NCBI RefSeq assembly: GCF_016100975.1
Contig: NZ_JACFRN010000002.1
Location: forward strand, 312,966-376,965
Origin: Lactobacillus sp. W8174
GTDB taxonomy: Bacteria > Bacillota > Bacilli > Lactobacillales > Lactobacillaceae
Direction: 5' to 3'
Length of the DNA: 64,000 bases
The translations under genes and the position numbers were made by a program. How positions within the stretch are numbered: position 1 is the stretch's first letter; the number at the start of each line of letters is the position of its first letter. The notes beneath the pieces are model-generated. The model was not told where the DNA came from. It ran no database searches and saw only the letters and a program-made list of their open reading frames with translations. Shown piece after piece: positions 1 to 8,113 of the stretch.

Positions 1-501
1 GGCACCCATGCTATAACCTAACCTTATTCCACCATAGCGACCAATAAAATGTAAAGTAGTATAGATTAAAAAGTAGAGAATTGGTCCTAAAATATTACCT
101 TGAGTAGCAAGAGAAAGACCAATTCCTGCAGCAATTACTCTAAATGTTCCCCAATATAAAGTATCTCCGATTCCAGCTACAGGCCCCATCAATGCAGCTT
201 TTAAGGAGGAAATAGCCTCAACGTTAAAATCCGGGTCAACGGAGTTTTCTTCTTCCAGGGCTAATGACATTCCCATAATAAATGTAGCTATGTGGGGAGT
301 CGTATTAAAAAGAGCTGTATTTCGTAATGCAGACTCGTAGAGCTTATCATCATTGCCGGCATAAATCTTTTTAAGAGCTGGCAAAATCGAAAAAGTATAG
401 CCCATTCCTTGCATGTCTGTATAAGATTCTGATCCTTGTAATGCAAAAGAGCGCCAGAATACTCGATTTAAATCCTTTACTGTTAATTTCTTTTTAGCCA
501 T
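1..501 (-). CDS. PTS mannose/fructose/sorbose family IID component (3' end cut off by window edge)
   Basis: This is the membrane subunit IID of a mannose-family PTS permease, which with IIC forms the sugar channel. The leftward reading frame starts at the ATG ending at 501, preceded by an AGGTGA ribosome site, and stays open to base 1. It shows family signatures: the N-terminal LTVKDLNRVFWRS motif, the PALKKIY segment, ALEEENSVD, and the glycine-rich ALMGPVAGIGDTLYWGT motif. Its gene follows IIC by 16 bases, so IIB-IIC-IID form one leftward operon. About 167 residues are visible out of roughly 275 expected. No IIA is seen on this side; it could lie beyond the edge. Confidence 0.93.
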   Translation of the reverse strand, partial: MAKKKLTVKDLNRVFWRSFALQGSESYTDMQGMGYTFSILPALKKIYAGNDDKLYESALRNTALFNTTPHIATFIMGMSLALEEENSVDPDFNVEAISSLKAALMGPVAGIGDTLYWGTFRVIAAGIGLSLATQGNILGPILYFLIYTTLHFIGRYGGIRLGYSMGA

Positions 502-517
502 AAAAAATCACCTCTAT

Positions 518-1258
518 TTACTGTTGATTATTCTTTGCTGCTTTATTTTTTTGAGTTATTAAAAGTGCAATGAGTAAAGCCAGTACTGAAACTCCAATTA
601 CCGGCATCTTTAAATATGAACTAAGAATGAAGCCAATAAAGAAGTAAGGAGCAACTTTTTTATCCATCATCATTTGTATTAACATTGCAAATCCAACTGC
701 TGGAAGCAGACCAGCCGCGACTGAAAAAGAAGTCATTATCTTTGTTGGTAATAAAGCTATTAAAGACTGAGCAGCTTTTGTTCCCAGTTGAAGTACTAAG
801 AAAGTTAAGATTCCAGAAGGCAGTCTGAGAATTAATGGGAAAAAATGCCATCTTTGCATACTCTTAAAATTATGTCTTTTAATTGCGTCTCTGCCTTTTT
901 TGATAGTGTAAGAGTTAAGTGTGAAGGCCAGCATGTTAAGTCCTTGAGCAACTATGGCAAATGGCATTGCTAACGTTACTGCAACATTAGTACTTGCACC
1001 ACTTTGGATTGCTAGTGCCGTTGCGATAGCACTGGCTACTCCAACATCGGGAGGTAAGGCTGCACCAATAGTAACTATACCAATAAACATTGCTTCTAAA
1101 GCTGCACCAATGACAATGCCTTTTTGTAAATCGCCTAATATAAGACCGACAACAGGCCCAATAATAATAGGACGATTCATCATTGATGCCCCGAGATATC
1201 TTTCATCAAGTTGTGAAATATAAGCAACAAGAGCTATAAGTAAGTTCTTTAATATCAT
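518..1258 (-). CDS. PTS mannose/fructose/sorbose family IIC component
   Basis: Integral membrane subunit IIC of a mannose-family PTS permease, 246 residues, the normal length is about 250-265. Visible family features are the RPIIIGPVVGLILGDLQKG segment near residue 30, the EAMFIGIVTIGAALPPDVGVA motif around residues 54-74 and several hydrophobic helices to the C terminus. The C-terminal stretch TQKNKAAKNNQQ is polar. It lies between the IIB gene (35 bases upstream) and the IID gene (16 bases downstream). Substrate is unknown; the shared control region with the divergent SIS/kinase operon suggests a related substrate. Confidence 0.93.
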   Translation of the reverse strand: MILKNLLIALVAYISQLDERYLGASMMNRPIIIGPVVGLILGDLQKGIVIGAALEAMFIGIVTIGAALPPDVGVASAIATALAIQSGASTNVAVTLAMPFAIVAQGLNMLAFTLNSYTIKKGRDAIKRHNFKSMQRWHFFPLILRLPSGILTFLVLQLGTKAAQSLIALLPTKIMTSFSVAAGLLPAVGFAMLIQMMMDKKVAPYFFIGFILSSYLKMPVIGVSVLALLIALLITQKNKAAKNNQQ

Positions 1259-1293
1259 TTAAATTCATCCCTTTCAAAATAATTGGAATTAAA

Positions 1294-1752
1294 TTAATAA
1301 AAATCTTTCTTGGAAGTTGGTGTGCCTTGAATGTAAATCTTAAAGCCATCTTTTTTTATTTCTTCTAATGCTAATTTTTCTTCTTGAGTTACATAAATAG
1401 ATCCAGAAATTTTTTCTTTATTATCACCACTTTTTAGATTACCTAAGTTGATATCAAAATTTTCTTTTCCTTTTAGTTCTTTGACTATTTTGCTGGCATC
1501 GATCGGATTGCCAACTACTACCATAACTTTACTTTCTTTTACCTCTTGGTATGTTTTAGCAAAATCTTTAGGATCAATTATTTTAGCTTCGACCCCCGAT
1601 GGTTTGGCCAAAAGCAAAGCCATTTTTTGTAATTGATCATTAGCTGCTGTCTTGTCTACTGCTATGATTATGTCAGCGTTAGCTGCCTTAGACCAAGCCA
1701 TTGCAACTTGTCCGTGGATAAGACGGTCATCAATTCTGAATAGTGAAATCAT
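1294..1752 (-). CDS. PTS mannose/fructose/sorbose family IIB component
   Basis: Cytoplasmic IIB phosphotransfer protein of 152 residues. The N terminus has the family phosphorylation motif RIDDRLIHGQVA, with the phospho-histidine at about residue 14 (the H of IHGQ). It accepts phosphate from IIA and passes it to the incoming sugar. It is the first gene of the leftward operon, with the ATG at 1752 preceded by an AGGGAG site. Domain length and the conserved motif make the family assignment firm; the sugar is not readable from sequence. Confidence 0.93.
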   Translation of the reverse strand: MISLFRIDDRLIHGQVAMAWSKAANADIIIAVDKTAANDQLQKMALLLAKPSGVEAKIIDPKDFAKTYQEVKESKVMVVVGNPIDASKIVKELKGKENFDINLGNLKSGDNKEKISGSIYVTQEEKLALEEIKKDGFKIYIQGTPTSKKDFY

Positions 1753-1770
1753 GTTTTACTCCCTTCAATT

Positions 1771-1784
1771 TGTAATCGCTTACG
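1771..1784 (-). promoter_or_regulatory. Probable cre (CcpA) site in leader of the leftward PTS operon
   Basis: On the minus strand the bases read CGTAAGCGATTACA, one mismatch (first base) from a strong catabolite-responsive element such as TGTAAGCGATTACA. It lies between the predicted -10 box (1791-1796) and the IIB start codon, a position where CcpA blocks elongation. Assignment rests on motif resemblance only. Confidence 0.5.
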
Positions 1785-1790
1785 CATTAT

Positions 1791-1882
1791 ATATTACCTT
1801 TGGTAAATAATAATGTCAACAAAATATTGACACATTGTAATATAAATGCTAATCTTTACTCGTAAAAGTTAACCAAAGGTAA
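1791..1882. promoter_or_regulatory. Divergent promoters with a duplicated TTACC-N3-GGTAA operator
   Basis: Rightward promoter: TTGACA at 1827-1832, 17-base spacer, TAATCT at 1850-1855. Leftward promoter: TTGACA (complement of 1814-1819), 17-base spacer, TAATAT (complement of 1791-1796). The two -35 boxes are back to back. A perfect palindrome TTACCTTTGGTAA occupies 1794-1806, overlapping the leftward -10 box. A second copy with one mismatch, TAACCAAAGGTAA, occupies 1870-1882, just downstream of the rightward start site and next to the AGGAGG of the SIS gene. This arrangement fits one repressor controlling both operons; the GntR/UTRA protein encoded at 12367 is a candidate by proximity only. 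Confidence 0.75.
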
Positions 1883-1899
1883 TTTTTAGGAGGAATAAA

Positions 1900-2913
1900 A
1901 TGTTTAACTTTGATAAAAACAGATTTTTGAAGACTCAAACAGGGGCAGTGAACCAGAAGGATAATATCAATACTGTTATTGATGAATTGCTACCTAAAAT
2001 TGATAATATCTTCTTCATCGGTTCAGGTGGTGTAGGAATTTTGTTTGACTCTACCATCGAATTTGCAAGGACTAGAAGTGCTTTCCCATTTCAGCGGGTC
2101 TTAGCAGCTGAATTCATTGCATCTCCCAATAAAACTTTTTCAAGCAAATCATTAGTTGTTATACCCTCATTATCGGGAACAACTAAAGAAACATTGGAAC
2201 TAGTTGATTTTTGCAATAAGAAACATGTTAAAACTTTGGCACTTGTTGGCAGTCCAAACACACCACTTGAAAAAGAGGCAACCTACACTGTCTATAATGA
2301 TGTTTTAGATGATACAAGTTCTGAAAGTTATTATTTACAGGGCTTGATGATAGTTCTGCGCGTAATGTTAAAAAAGGGTGAAATAACAACTGAAAAATAT
2401 GATTCTTATTTCCAAGATTTTGCCAAATTGCCTGGAGAATTACTAAAAGTAAAACAACAGGCAGAACCTATGGCGAAAGAATTTGCTCAGAAATTTCAAG
2501 ATACTCCGTACCATATTATTACAGGTGCAGGTGACTCATTTACTGAAGCATATTATTACGGTATGTGTATTTTAGAAGAAATGCAGTGGATAAAAACCAG
2601 ACCCGTACAAGCTGCAGACTTTTTCCATGGAACATTAGAATTAGTTGAAAAGGGAGTTAGTGTCATTGTCTTTGAAGGAGAAGATTTTTCAAGACCAATT
2701 GTAGATCGTGTTCGTCATTTCTTACCTGAAGTTACAGATACCATTACTGTGATTGATACGAAAGACTATCAGATGGATATTTCAAATGAAACGAGAAAGA
2801 TTATCTCTCCAATCGTATTAGCTACAATTTTGGAAAGAGTTAGTGCATATCTTTCAGATCAAAGAAAGCATCCTCTGACTGTTCGTAGGTATTACAAGAG
2901 AATCCCTTATTAA
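1900..2913 (+). CDS. SIS-domain sugar-phosphate deglycase, FrlB/FraB-like
   Basis: A 337-residue cytoplasmic enzyme with two SIS domains. It resembles FrlB and FraB, which split 6-phosphorylated Amadori compounds (fructoselysine-6-P or fructose-asparagine-6-P) into glucose-6-phosphate and the amino acid. The first SIS domain shows the phosphosugar loop PSLSGTTKETLELVDF (about residues 88-105). Glu227 (second E of LEEMQW) and His243 (FFHGT) are 16 residues apart, as are the catalytic Glu and His known for FraB. The C terminus HPLTVRRYYKRIPY is typical of the family. AGGAGG precedes the ATG. It is first in the PTS operon, and a second copy lies at 5535. Annotation as a glutamine-fructose-6-phosphate aminotransferase would be misleading, since no glutaminase domain exists. 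Confidence 0.8.
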   Translation: MFNFDKNRFLKTQTGAVNQKDNINTVIDELLPKIDNIFFIGSGGVGILFDSTIEFARTRSAFPFQRVLAAEFIASPNKTFSSKSLVVIPSLSGTTKETLELVDFCNKKHVKTLALVGSPNTPLEKEATYTVYNDVLDDTSSESYYLQGLMIVLRVMLKKGEITTEKYDSYFQDFAKLPGELLKVKQQAEPMAKEFAQKFQDTPYHIITGAGDSFTEAYYYGMCILEEMQWIKTRPVQAADFFHGTLELVEKGVSVIVFEGEDFSRPIVDRVRHFLPEVTDTITVIDTKDYQMDISNETRKIISPIVLATILERVSAYLSDQRKHPLTVRRYYKRIPY

Positions 2914-2970
2914 TTTGATTAAAACCTCAGTTTTTAGTTAGTCAATTAATAAAGATCTAGTGAGGAGCCG

Positions 2971-3399
2971 ATGGTAAAAATGAAAATTTTATGCATGAGT
3001 CATGGGACAATGGCACAAGGCGTTGTTCAGTCGGCCAAGATGATAGTTGGTGATGTAAAATTTCTCGATTACATCAATGCGTATGTAGATGGCAATGATG
3101 ATATTGAAAAGAAGATTGTAGATTACTTAAATCAAAATCGTGGGCAAACTATTATCGTATGTACCGATATCTTTGGTGGCAGCGTTAATAATAATTGGAT
3201 GAAGTATTTGAATAAAGAGGGCAATCTGTATTTAATTGCTGGTTTATCTTTGCCTTTAATTATTGAATTAGTTTTAAAAATAGAACAAAAGTCTCAAGAT
3301 AATATCAATAAAATTATAAAAAGATCAATCAAAAGCGCAAAAGACAGCGTTAAATTTTGTAATGAACTTAATTTGGATATTAAACGGGATGAATTTTAA
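2971..3399 (+). CDS. PTS mannose-family IIA component
   Basis: IIA phosphotransfer protein of 142 residues, accepting phosphate from HPr. The N terminus MKILCMSHGTMAQG contains the phospho-histidine (about residue 11) in the usual SHG motif, and CTDIFGGSVNN near residue 67 matches the family's second conserved loop. GAGGAG precedes the ATG at 2971. This is the only mannose-type IIA in the window, although three IIB-IIC-IID sets are present, so it may serve more than one permease. Confidence 0.92.
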   Translation: MVKMKILCMSHGTMAQGVVQSAKMIVGDVKFLDYINAYVDGNDDIEKKIVDYLNQNRGQTIIVCTDIFGGSVNNNWMKYLNKEGNLYLIAGLSLPLIIELVLKIEQKSQDNINKIIKRSIKSAKDSVKFCNELNLDIKRDEF

Positions 3400-3417
3400 A
3401 AAAGGAAGTAGAAAACA

Positions 3418-3888
3418 ATGATTATTGGGACAAGGGTAGACCATAGACTTGTTCACGGGCAAGTTGCATTTTCTTGGATTTCTGCTATTGGCGCTAATTG
3501 TATTTTGGTTGCAAACGATGCAGCTGCAAATAATGATATGCAAATGACTGCATTAAAATTAGCAGCACCACAAGGTGTAAAAGTCGTAGTTAAAACTATT
3601 GCTGATTCTGTTAAGCAAATAAATTCAGGTGTTACTGATAAATATCGTCTTTTCATCGTTTTAAAAACGGTCAATGATGCTTACCAATTGTTAAACGGTT
3701 GCACACAAATAAAGGAACTTAATGTAGGTGGGACTAGTAAAACTTCTGGTTCTGTCCAAATAACTTCTTCAGTGTTTTTAAATGATAAAGATATATCTGA
3801 TCTCAAACAATTAGCACAAAAAAACATAGAAATATTTGCCCAAATGGTACCAACAGATAAAAAAATAGATTTGATTAAACGATTATAA
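3418..3888 (+). CDS. PTS mannose/fructose/sorbose family IIB component
   Basis: IIB protein of 156 residues. The motif TRVDHRLVHGQVAFSW places the phospho-histidine at residue 13. The following VANDAAANNDMQ and ALKLAAPQGVKV segments are typical of the IIB fold. It follows IIA by 18 bases with a AAGGAAG site and precedes IIC by 23 bases. It phosphorylates the sugar entering through the IIC/IID pair encoded directly downstream. Confidence 0.93.
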   Translation: MIIGTRVDHRLVHGQVAFSWISAIGANCILVANDAAANNDMQMTALKLAAPQGVKVVVKTIADSVKQINSGVTDKYRLFIVLKTVNDAYQLLNGCTQIKELNVGGTSKTSGSVQITSSVFLNDKDISDLKQLAQKNIEIFAQMVPTDKKIDLIKRL

Positions 3889-3911
3889 ATACTAAGAAGG
3901 AGGTTTGAAAA

Positions 3912-4700
3912 ATGAACACATTGACTCAATCAATTTTGCTAGCCTTAATTACAGCTCTTGCTCCAGCCGACTGGTTAACTGGAACTAGTAACTTGTCTAG
4001 ACCACTTGTTACCGGAGCACTAACCGGATTAGTTCTGGGCGATTTAAAGACTGGAATCATAATGGGTGCAACTATTGAACTGGCATTTATGGGTGCAATT
4101 ACTATTGGTGCTTCCAGACCACCAGATGTTCCTGCTGGAGGAGTTTTGGGCACAGCCTTTGCAATATCAACAGGCAAGGGAGCTGGTTTTGCTATTACTT
4201 TAGCCTTTCCGGTTGCTGCACTGTATTTGATTATTGACAATTTATTAACGATTGTAATTTTACCTATATTCTTGAAGAAGGGTGATAAATATGCTGAACA
4301 AGGTGATAGTAGACATCTGAGCAGAATGAACATGTATGGGTTTATCACAGTCAAATGTATACCAAGAGCGATTTTTGTTGGACTTGCTTTTTACTTAGGT
4401 GGCCCAGTAATGACAAAGTTGCTCAATATGATCCCTGATTTTGTTCAAAATGGTATAAACGTTGCAGCTGGAATAATGCCAGCACTAGGTTTTGCTTTAT
4501 TATTGGAAATGATTTTAAAGAAAAATGTGGCAATTTACTTTGTACTTGGCTTTGCATTGTACAGTTATTTAAAAATACCAATTTTGGGAATTTCTATCTT
4601 TGCGTTCTGCCTAATGTACATCGTATTGCATCTCGAAAATAAAATTGATGCTAATAAGTTAAATAATAATCAAGGAGGGGATGATGATAATGAGTTCTAA
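3912..4700 (+). CDS. PTS mannose/fructose/sorbose family IIC component
   Basis: Membrane subunit IIC, 262 residues with multiple hydrophobic helices. It has the conserved SRPLVTGALTGLVLGDLKTG and ELAFMGAITIGASRPPDVPA segments. AAGGAGG precedes the ATG. Its final 11 bases overlap the start of the IID gene, a coupling also seen in the second set at 10395-10405. The last residues (NNNQGGDDDNEF) are polar and probably cytoplasmic. Confidence 0.93.
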   Translation: MNTLTQSILLALITALAPADWLTGTSNLSRPLVTGALTGLVLGDLKTGIIMGATIELAFMGAITIGASRPPDVPAGGVLGTAFAISTGKGAGFAITLAFPVAALYLIIDNLLTIVILPIFLKKGDKYAEQGDSRHLSRMNMYGFITVKCIPRAIFVGLAFYLGGPVMTKLLNMIPDFVQNGINVAAGIMPALGFALLLEMILKKNVAIYFVLGFALYSYLKIPILGISIFAFCLMYIVLHLENKIDANKLNNNQGGDDDNEF

Positions 4701-5517
4701 TTCTGCTACAAAAGCTATTACTAGAAAAGATTTAAAAGGGATATTTTGGCGTTCTCTCACATTAGAAGCTTCTTGGAATTTTGAAAGACAACAAAATATG
4801 GGTTATAGCTACGCTATGAATAAGGTTCTAGACAAGTTATATCCAGAAAAAAAGCAAAGAAGTGAGGCTCTTCAAAGGCACATGGCTTTTTTCAATTGCT
4901 CACCACCACTTTCTACGTTAGTAATGGGAATTACTACAGCAATGGAAGAAGAAAATGCTAAAAATCCAGATAATTTTGATCCAGAATCAATAAATAATGT
5001 TAAAGCGGCTTTGATGGGACCTCTTTCAGGAATCGGAGATTCATTCTTTTGGGGCACTTTAAGAATTTTAGCCACGGGTTTAGGAACTTCTTTTGCATTA
5101 AAAGGCAGTATACTAGGTCCAATACTATTTTTGTTAGTCTACAATGTCCCCGCGCTACTAGTACGCTGGATAGGTTTAGTCAAAGGATATGATTTAGGAG
5201 CATCAATGCTAAAGAGTGCCGAGTCTTCTGGCTTGCTTGAAAAATTTGCATATGGTGCATCAATTCTTGGTTTGATGGTTATTGGTGGAATGTCGGCAAG
5301 TATGGTAACAATCACCGTTGCAGGTAAGTTGGGTCAAGGAAATGATGCCCAAACATGGAATGCTATGATTAACGGTATTTTACCGAATATGTTGCCTCTT
5401 GCGTGTGTGCTGTTTATTTATTGGTTATTAAAGAAAAAGGTATCAACAATTACTATACTGGTCGGAATTTTTGTATTCGGCATTTTAATGGCTTATTTAG
5501 GAATTTTAAAGGCATAG
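4690..5517 (+). CDS. PTS mannose/fructose/sorbose family IID component
   Basis: Membrane subunit IID, 275 residues from the ATG at 4690. Two other in-frame ATGs lie at 4681 and 4684. AAGGAGG ends near 4677, so 4684 or 4690 gives a workable spacing and 4681 is too close. Family motifs are ITRKDLKGIFWRSL, MEEENAKNPD and AALMGPLSGIGDSFFWGT. The gene overlaps IIC by 11 bases, which suggests translational coupling of the two channel subunits. Confidence 0.92.
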   Translation: MSSNSATKAITRKDLKGIFWRSLTLEASWNFERQQNMGYSYAMNKVLDKLYPEKKQRSEALQRHMAFFNCSPPLSTLVMGITTAMEEENAKNPDNFDPESINNVKAALMGPLSGIGDSFFWGTLRILATGLGTSFALKGSILGPILFLLVYNVPALLVRWIGLVKGYDLGASMLKSAESSGLLEKFAYGASILGLMVIGGMSASMVTITVAGKLGQGNDAQTWNAMINGILPNMLPLACVLFIYWLLKKKVSTITILVGIFVFGILMAYLGILKA

Positions 5518-5534
5518 AAGAAAGGAAAACTGTA

Positions 5535-6533
5535 ATGTTAAAGTTTGACGCTGAAAAGTTTGTAACTGAAGGGGAAAAGGCATATAGCATACGGGCCGAT
5601 ATTGAACAAATTGCTCTGAAAGTGCAAAAAGAAGGAATTAGTAATATATTTTTCACTGCCTCTGGTGGTTCAAACGCTGTGATGCAGCCATTTAATTATT
5701 GGATGGAAAGTAAGTCATCAATTCCCAGCTATTTGCTGACAGCTGCGGACTTTTTAGCTGTAGGAAGTAATAAGCTAAATAAAAATAGTATAGTTATTCT
5801 ACTTTCTAAATCTGGTGATACTAAGGAAACTGTTGCTTTGGCTAAAAAGATGGAACAATTGGGTATACGAACTATTTCAATTGTTAACAAAGATAATACG
5901 CCACTAGCACATCACTCAACTTATGCCGTTAATACTTTTGGCTACCATCCTCAGGAATTAGCTTTTTATTTCTTGATTGGCAAAATTATGCAAGTGAATA
6001 ATGAATTTAATGACTATGAACAATTTGCTGATGAACTTAAATCATTGCCAGGAGACATGAACATTGTTGCCCAAGAGGTTGACAGTAAGGCAAAAGAATT
6101 TGCAGAAAAATATCAAAATGCCGACTATCAAATTTGGGTTGGTTCTGGTGATCTGTGGGGAACGACTTATAGTTATTCAATGTGTGTGTTAGAAGAATCA
6201 CAATGGCTTAGAACAAAATCAGTTAGTTCACCTGAATTTTTCCATGGTACATTTGAATTGGTTGAGAAGGATGTTCCAGTGGTACTGCTTGAATCAGAAG
6301 GAGCGACGAGACCGTTAGATGAGCGAGTGGCTAACTTTGCTACTAAATATACAAACCAATTCACCAAGTTTGATATGAAAGAATTTACTTTATCCCATAT
6401 TTCAACGAAATTTAGACCAATAGTTGAACCATCAGTAATGTGGGCCGCTTTACGCAGAGTTAGTTTACATTTGGAAAATATTAGAGATCATCCTTTAACT
6501 AAACGTCGCTATTATCGTGTAGTAGATTATTAG
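5535..6533 (+). CDS. Second SIS-domain deglycase, FrlB/FraB-like paralogue
   Basis: A 332-residue SIS enzyme, clearly paralogous to the product of 1900-2913 but well diverged. The phosphosugar loop is LSKSGDTKETVALAKK. The putative catalytic pair Glu221 (LEESQW) and His237 (FFHGT) keeps the 16-residue spacing, and the C terminus is HPLTKRRYYRVVDY. The frame is open upstream to 5403, but the ATG at 5535 with AGAAAGGAAAA is the likely start; the earlier part overlaps the IID gene. Having two such enzymes in one operon recalls the glucoselysine/fructoselysine system of Salmonella, where GfrE and GfrF act on different phosphorylated sugars-amino acids. Which of the pair does what here is unknown. 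Confidence 0.8.
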   Translation: MLKFDAEKFVTEGEKAYSIRADIEQIALKVQKEGISNIFFTASGGSNAVMQPFNYWMESKSSIPSYLLTAADFLAVGSNKLNKNSIVILLSKSGDTKETVALAKKMEQLGIRTISIVNKDNTPLAHHSTYAVNTFGYHPQELAFYFLIGKIMQVNNEFNDYEQFADELKSLPGDMNIVAQEVDSKAKEFAEKYQNADYQIWVGSGDLWGTTYSYSMCVLEESQWLRTKSVSSPEFFHGTFELVEKDVPVVLLESEGATRPLDERVANFATKYTNQFTKFDMKEFTLSHISTKFRPIVEPSVMWAALRRVSLHLENIRDHPLTKRRYYRVVDY

Positions 6534-6550
6534 ATAGTGAGCTGTTTAAG

Positions 6551-7417
6551 ATGTCAAAGAAACATGTTGTTGGTTTAGGAGATAATGTAGTAGATTACTA
6601 TCAAAACCAAAATGTAAAATATCCTGGGGGCAATGCAGTTAACTTTTCTGTTTTTGCACCAAAGCAACTTGTTGATTCATATTATGTTGGTAGTCTGGCA
6701 AAAGATGATGATGGGGAATTAATCTTAAATAGTTTAAAAAATGAAAACGTAAACACATCATTTTGCAACCGAATTAATGCTAAAACCGAAAAGACTTTTG
6801 TAAACATTGTGGATGGAGATCGTCAATTTATTGACAGTATAAGAGGAGCCAGGCAGTTGCCATCACTAGATGAACCTGATTTAATGAAAATTCTGGATTC
6901 AGCGCTGGTAGTATATAGTGCATGCCATGCAAATTCTGAAAATGCTATTGCTAAACTTCACCAAAGAGGTATCCTAATTGCTTATGATTTTTCTGAAATG
7001 GCTAAATATCATACTACTGAGTATTTAAATCAGGTAGCCAAAAATGTCGATATTGCGCAATTTTCTTTATCGGAAGCAAAAGCTGATGATATGGAAAGAA
7101 TATTAACGCAGTGCATGAGACTTAATACTGTTTTTGTCTTATTTACAAATGGCGGTGAGCCACCTTTGTTGTTTGACTGTAATCAAAGGAAAAAGTATGT
7201 TGGCCAAGTTCAGTATGATCCTGAACCCATTGATACTATGGGTGCTGGGGATACATTTTTTGCTAACCTCGTGGTCTATTTGCTCACTAAAGCTAAAGAC
7301 TTAAAAAACATCTCAGAAGAAGATATAAATGAGAGCCTAACTAAAGCTGCTCTAGCTGCTGCTAAAACGATTAGACAAAAGGGATCATTTGGGCATGGAA
7401 TCAAAATAACTAAATAG
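6551..7417 (+). CDS. PfkB-family sugar kinase, fructoselysine 6-kinase (FrlD)-like
   Basis: A 288-residue ribokinase-fold kinase. Visible motifs are GLGDNVVDYY at the N terminus, PGGNAVNFSVFA near residue 25 (substrate-binding glycine pair) and DTMGAGDTFFA near residue 231 with the catalytic Asp of GAGD. The phrases GDNVVDYY, GGNAVN, AYDFSEM and AAKTIRQKG resemble FrlD, which phosphorylates fructoselysine on O6. It is the last gene of the operon, 17 bases after the second SIS enzyme. A kinase is unexpected beside a PTS that already phosphorylates its substrate, so it may act on a sugar-amino acid entering by another route. Confidence 0.78.
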   Translation: MSKKHVVGLGDNVVDYYQNQNVKYPGGNAVNFSVFAPKQLVDSYYVGSLAKDDDGELILNSLKNENVNTSFCNRINAKTEKTFVNIVDGDRQFIDSIRGARQLPSLDEPDLMKILDSALVVYSACHANSENAIAKLHQRGILIAYDFSEMAKYHTTEYLNQVAKNVDIAQFSLSEAKADDMERILTQCMRLNTVFVLFTNGGEPPLLFDCNQRKKYVGQVQYDPEPIDTMGAGDTFFANLVVYLLTKAKDLKNISEEDINESLTKAALAAAKTIRQKGSFGHGIKITK

Positions 7418-7571
7418 ATCTGTAAATTTTGTTCTGTTATATCTTTAATGAAGTAAACATCAACTAATTAAAATAAATATTGTTATTAGACAGCCCTCTA
7501 GATGAAATCTGTACAATTGAAGTGCTCCATAATAGTTAGACATTAATCTGACTATTAGGAGCACTTTTTTC

Positions 7572-8111
7572 ATGACTAAATATTCAACTACTTTGAAAAT
7601 GGAAATTTGCAGTAAATACTTATCCCACCAAACCTCTTTAGCTAAACTAGAACGCGAATACGGCATTGATCATACCGAGATTAGGGCCTGGGCAGAACGT
7701 GCCCGTAAACATGGCTTAGCCGCTTTAAAGGTTACTCACACCCGACAAACTTATTTGCCTGAATTCAAGCTAAATGTGGTACGCTTCTATCATGAACATC
7801 ACATGGGAGTACTCCAGGTAGCTGCAGTTTTTAATCTTTCGCGGTCAGTAGTAAGACAATGGCTGGCGGCTTATCAGGCTGCAGGCTACTCTGGGCTGCT
7901 CCCAAAATCCAAGGGGAGACCACCAACCATGACTAAAAAGAAGCGTCAGAAGAAGCTTAAACCCACTAAGAAGCTAACCGAAGTAGAACAATTGCGTCGT
8001 CAGGTTGCTGAGCTAGAGGCACAAAAAGCCGACTTAGAATTGGATAACTTAATCCTAAAAAAAGTGGCTGCCCGATATCCACGCTCACCAACCGGCAAAA
8101 AACCAGAATAG
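7572..8111 (+). CDS. IS3-family transposase OrfA (DNA-binding)
   Basis: A 179-residue protein with two helix-turn-helix modules: residues about 10-50 (KYLSHQTSLAKLEREYGIDHTEIRAW) and 60-105 (HHMGVLQVAAVFNLSRSVVRQW). It ends in a charged, leucine-rich coiled region, VEQLRRQVAELEAQKADLE. That region provides multimerisation in IS3 elements and continues into OrfB after frameshifting. OrfA recognises the terminal repeats. Length and layout match the IS150 group. Confidence 0.92.
   Translation: MTKYSTTLKMEICSKYLSHQTSLAKLEREYGIDHTEIRAWAERARKHGLAALKVTHTRQTYLPEFKLNVVRFYHEHHMGVLQVAAVFNLSRSVVRQWLAAYQAAGYSGLLPKSKGRPPTMTKKKRQKKLKPTKKLTEVEQLRRQVAELEAQKADLELDNLILKKVAARYPRSPTGKKPE
8057..8063 (+). other. 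Programmed -1 frameshift site (A7) of the IS
   Basis: Seven adenines followed by G lie in frame as CTA AAA AAA GTG. Shifting back one base enters the OrfB frame, which is open continuously from here through 8114 to 8977. This gives a fused OrfAB transposase, the usual product in IS3 elements. Confidence 0.8.
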
Positions 8112-8113
8112 TC

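Noticed and set aside
1900..2913. Glutamine-fructose-6-phosphate aminotransferase (glmS)
   Set aside because: Only the two SIS domains are present; the N-terminal glutaminase domain with its Cys1 is absent, so it cannot be full GlmS.
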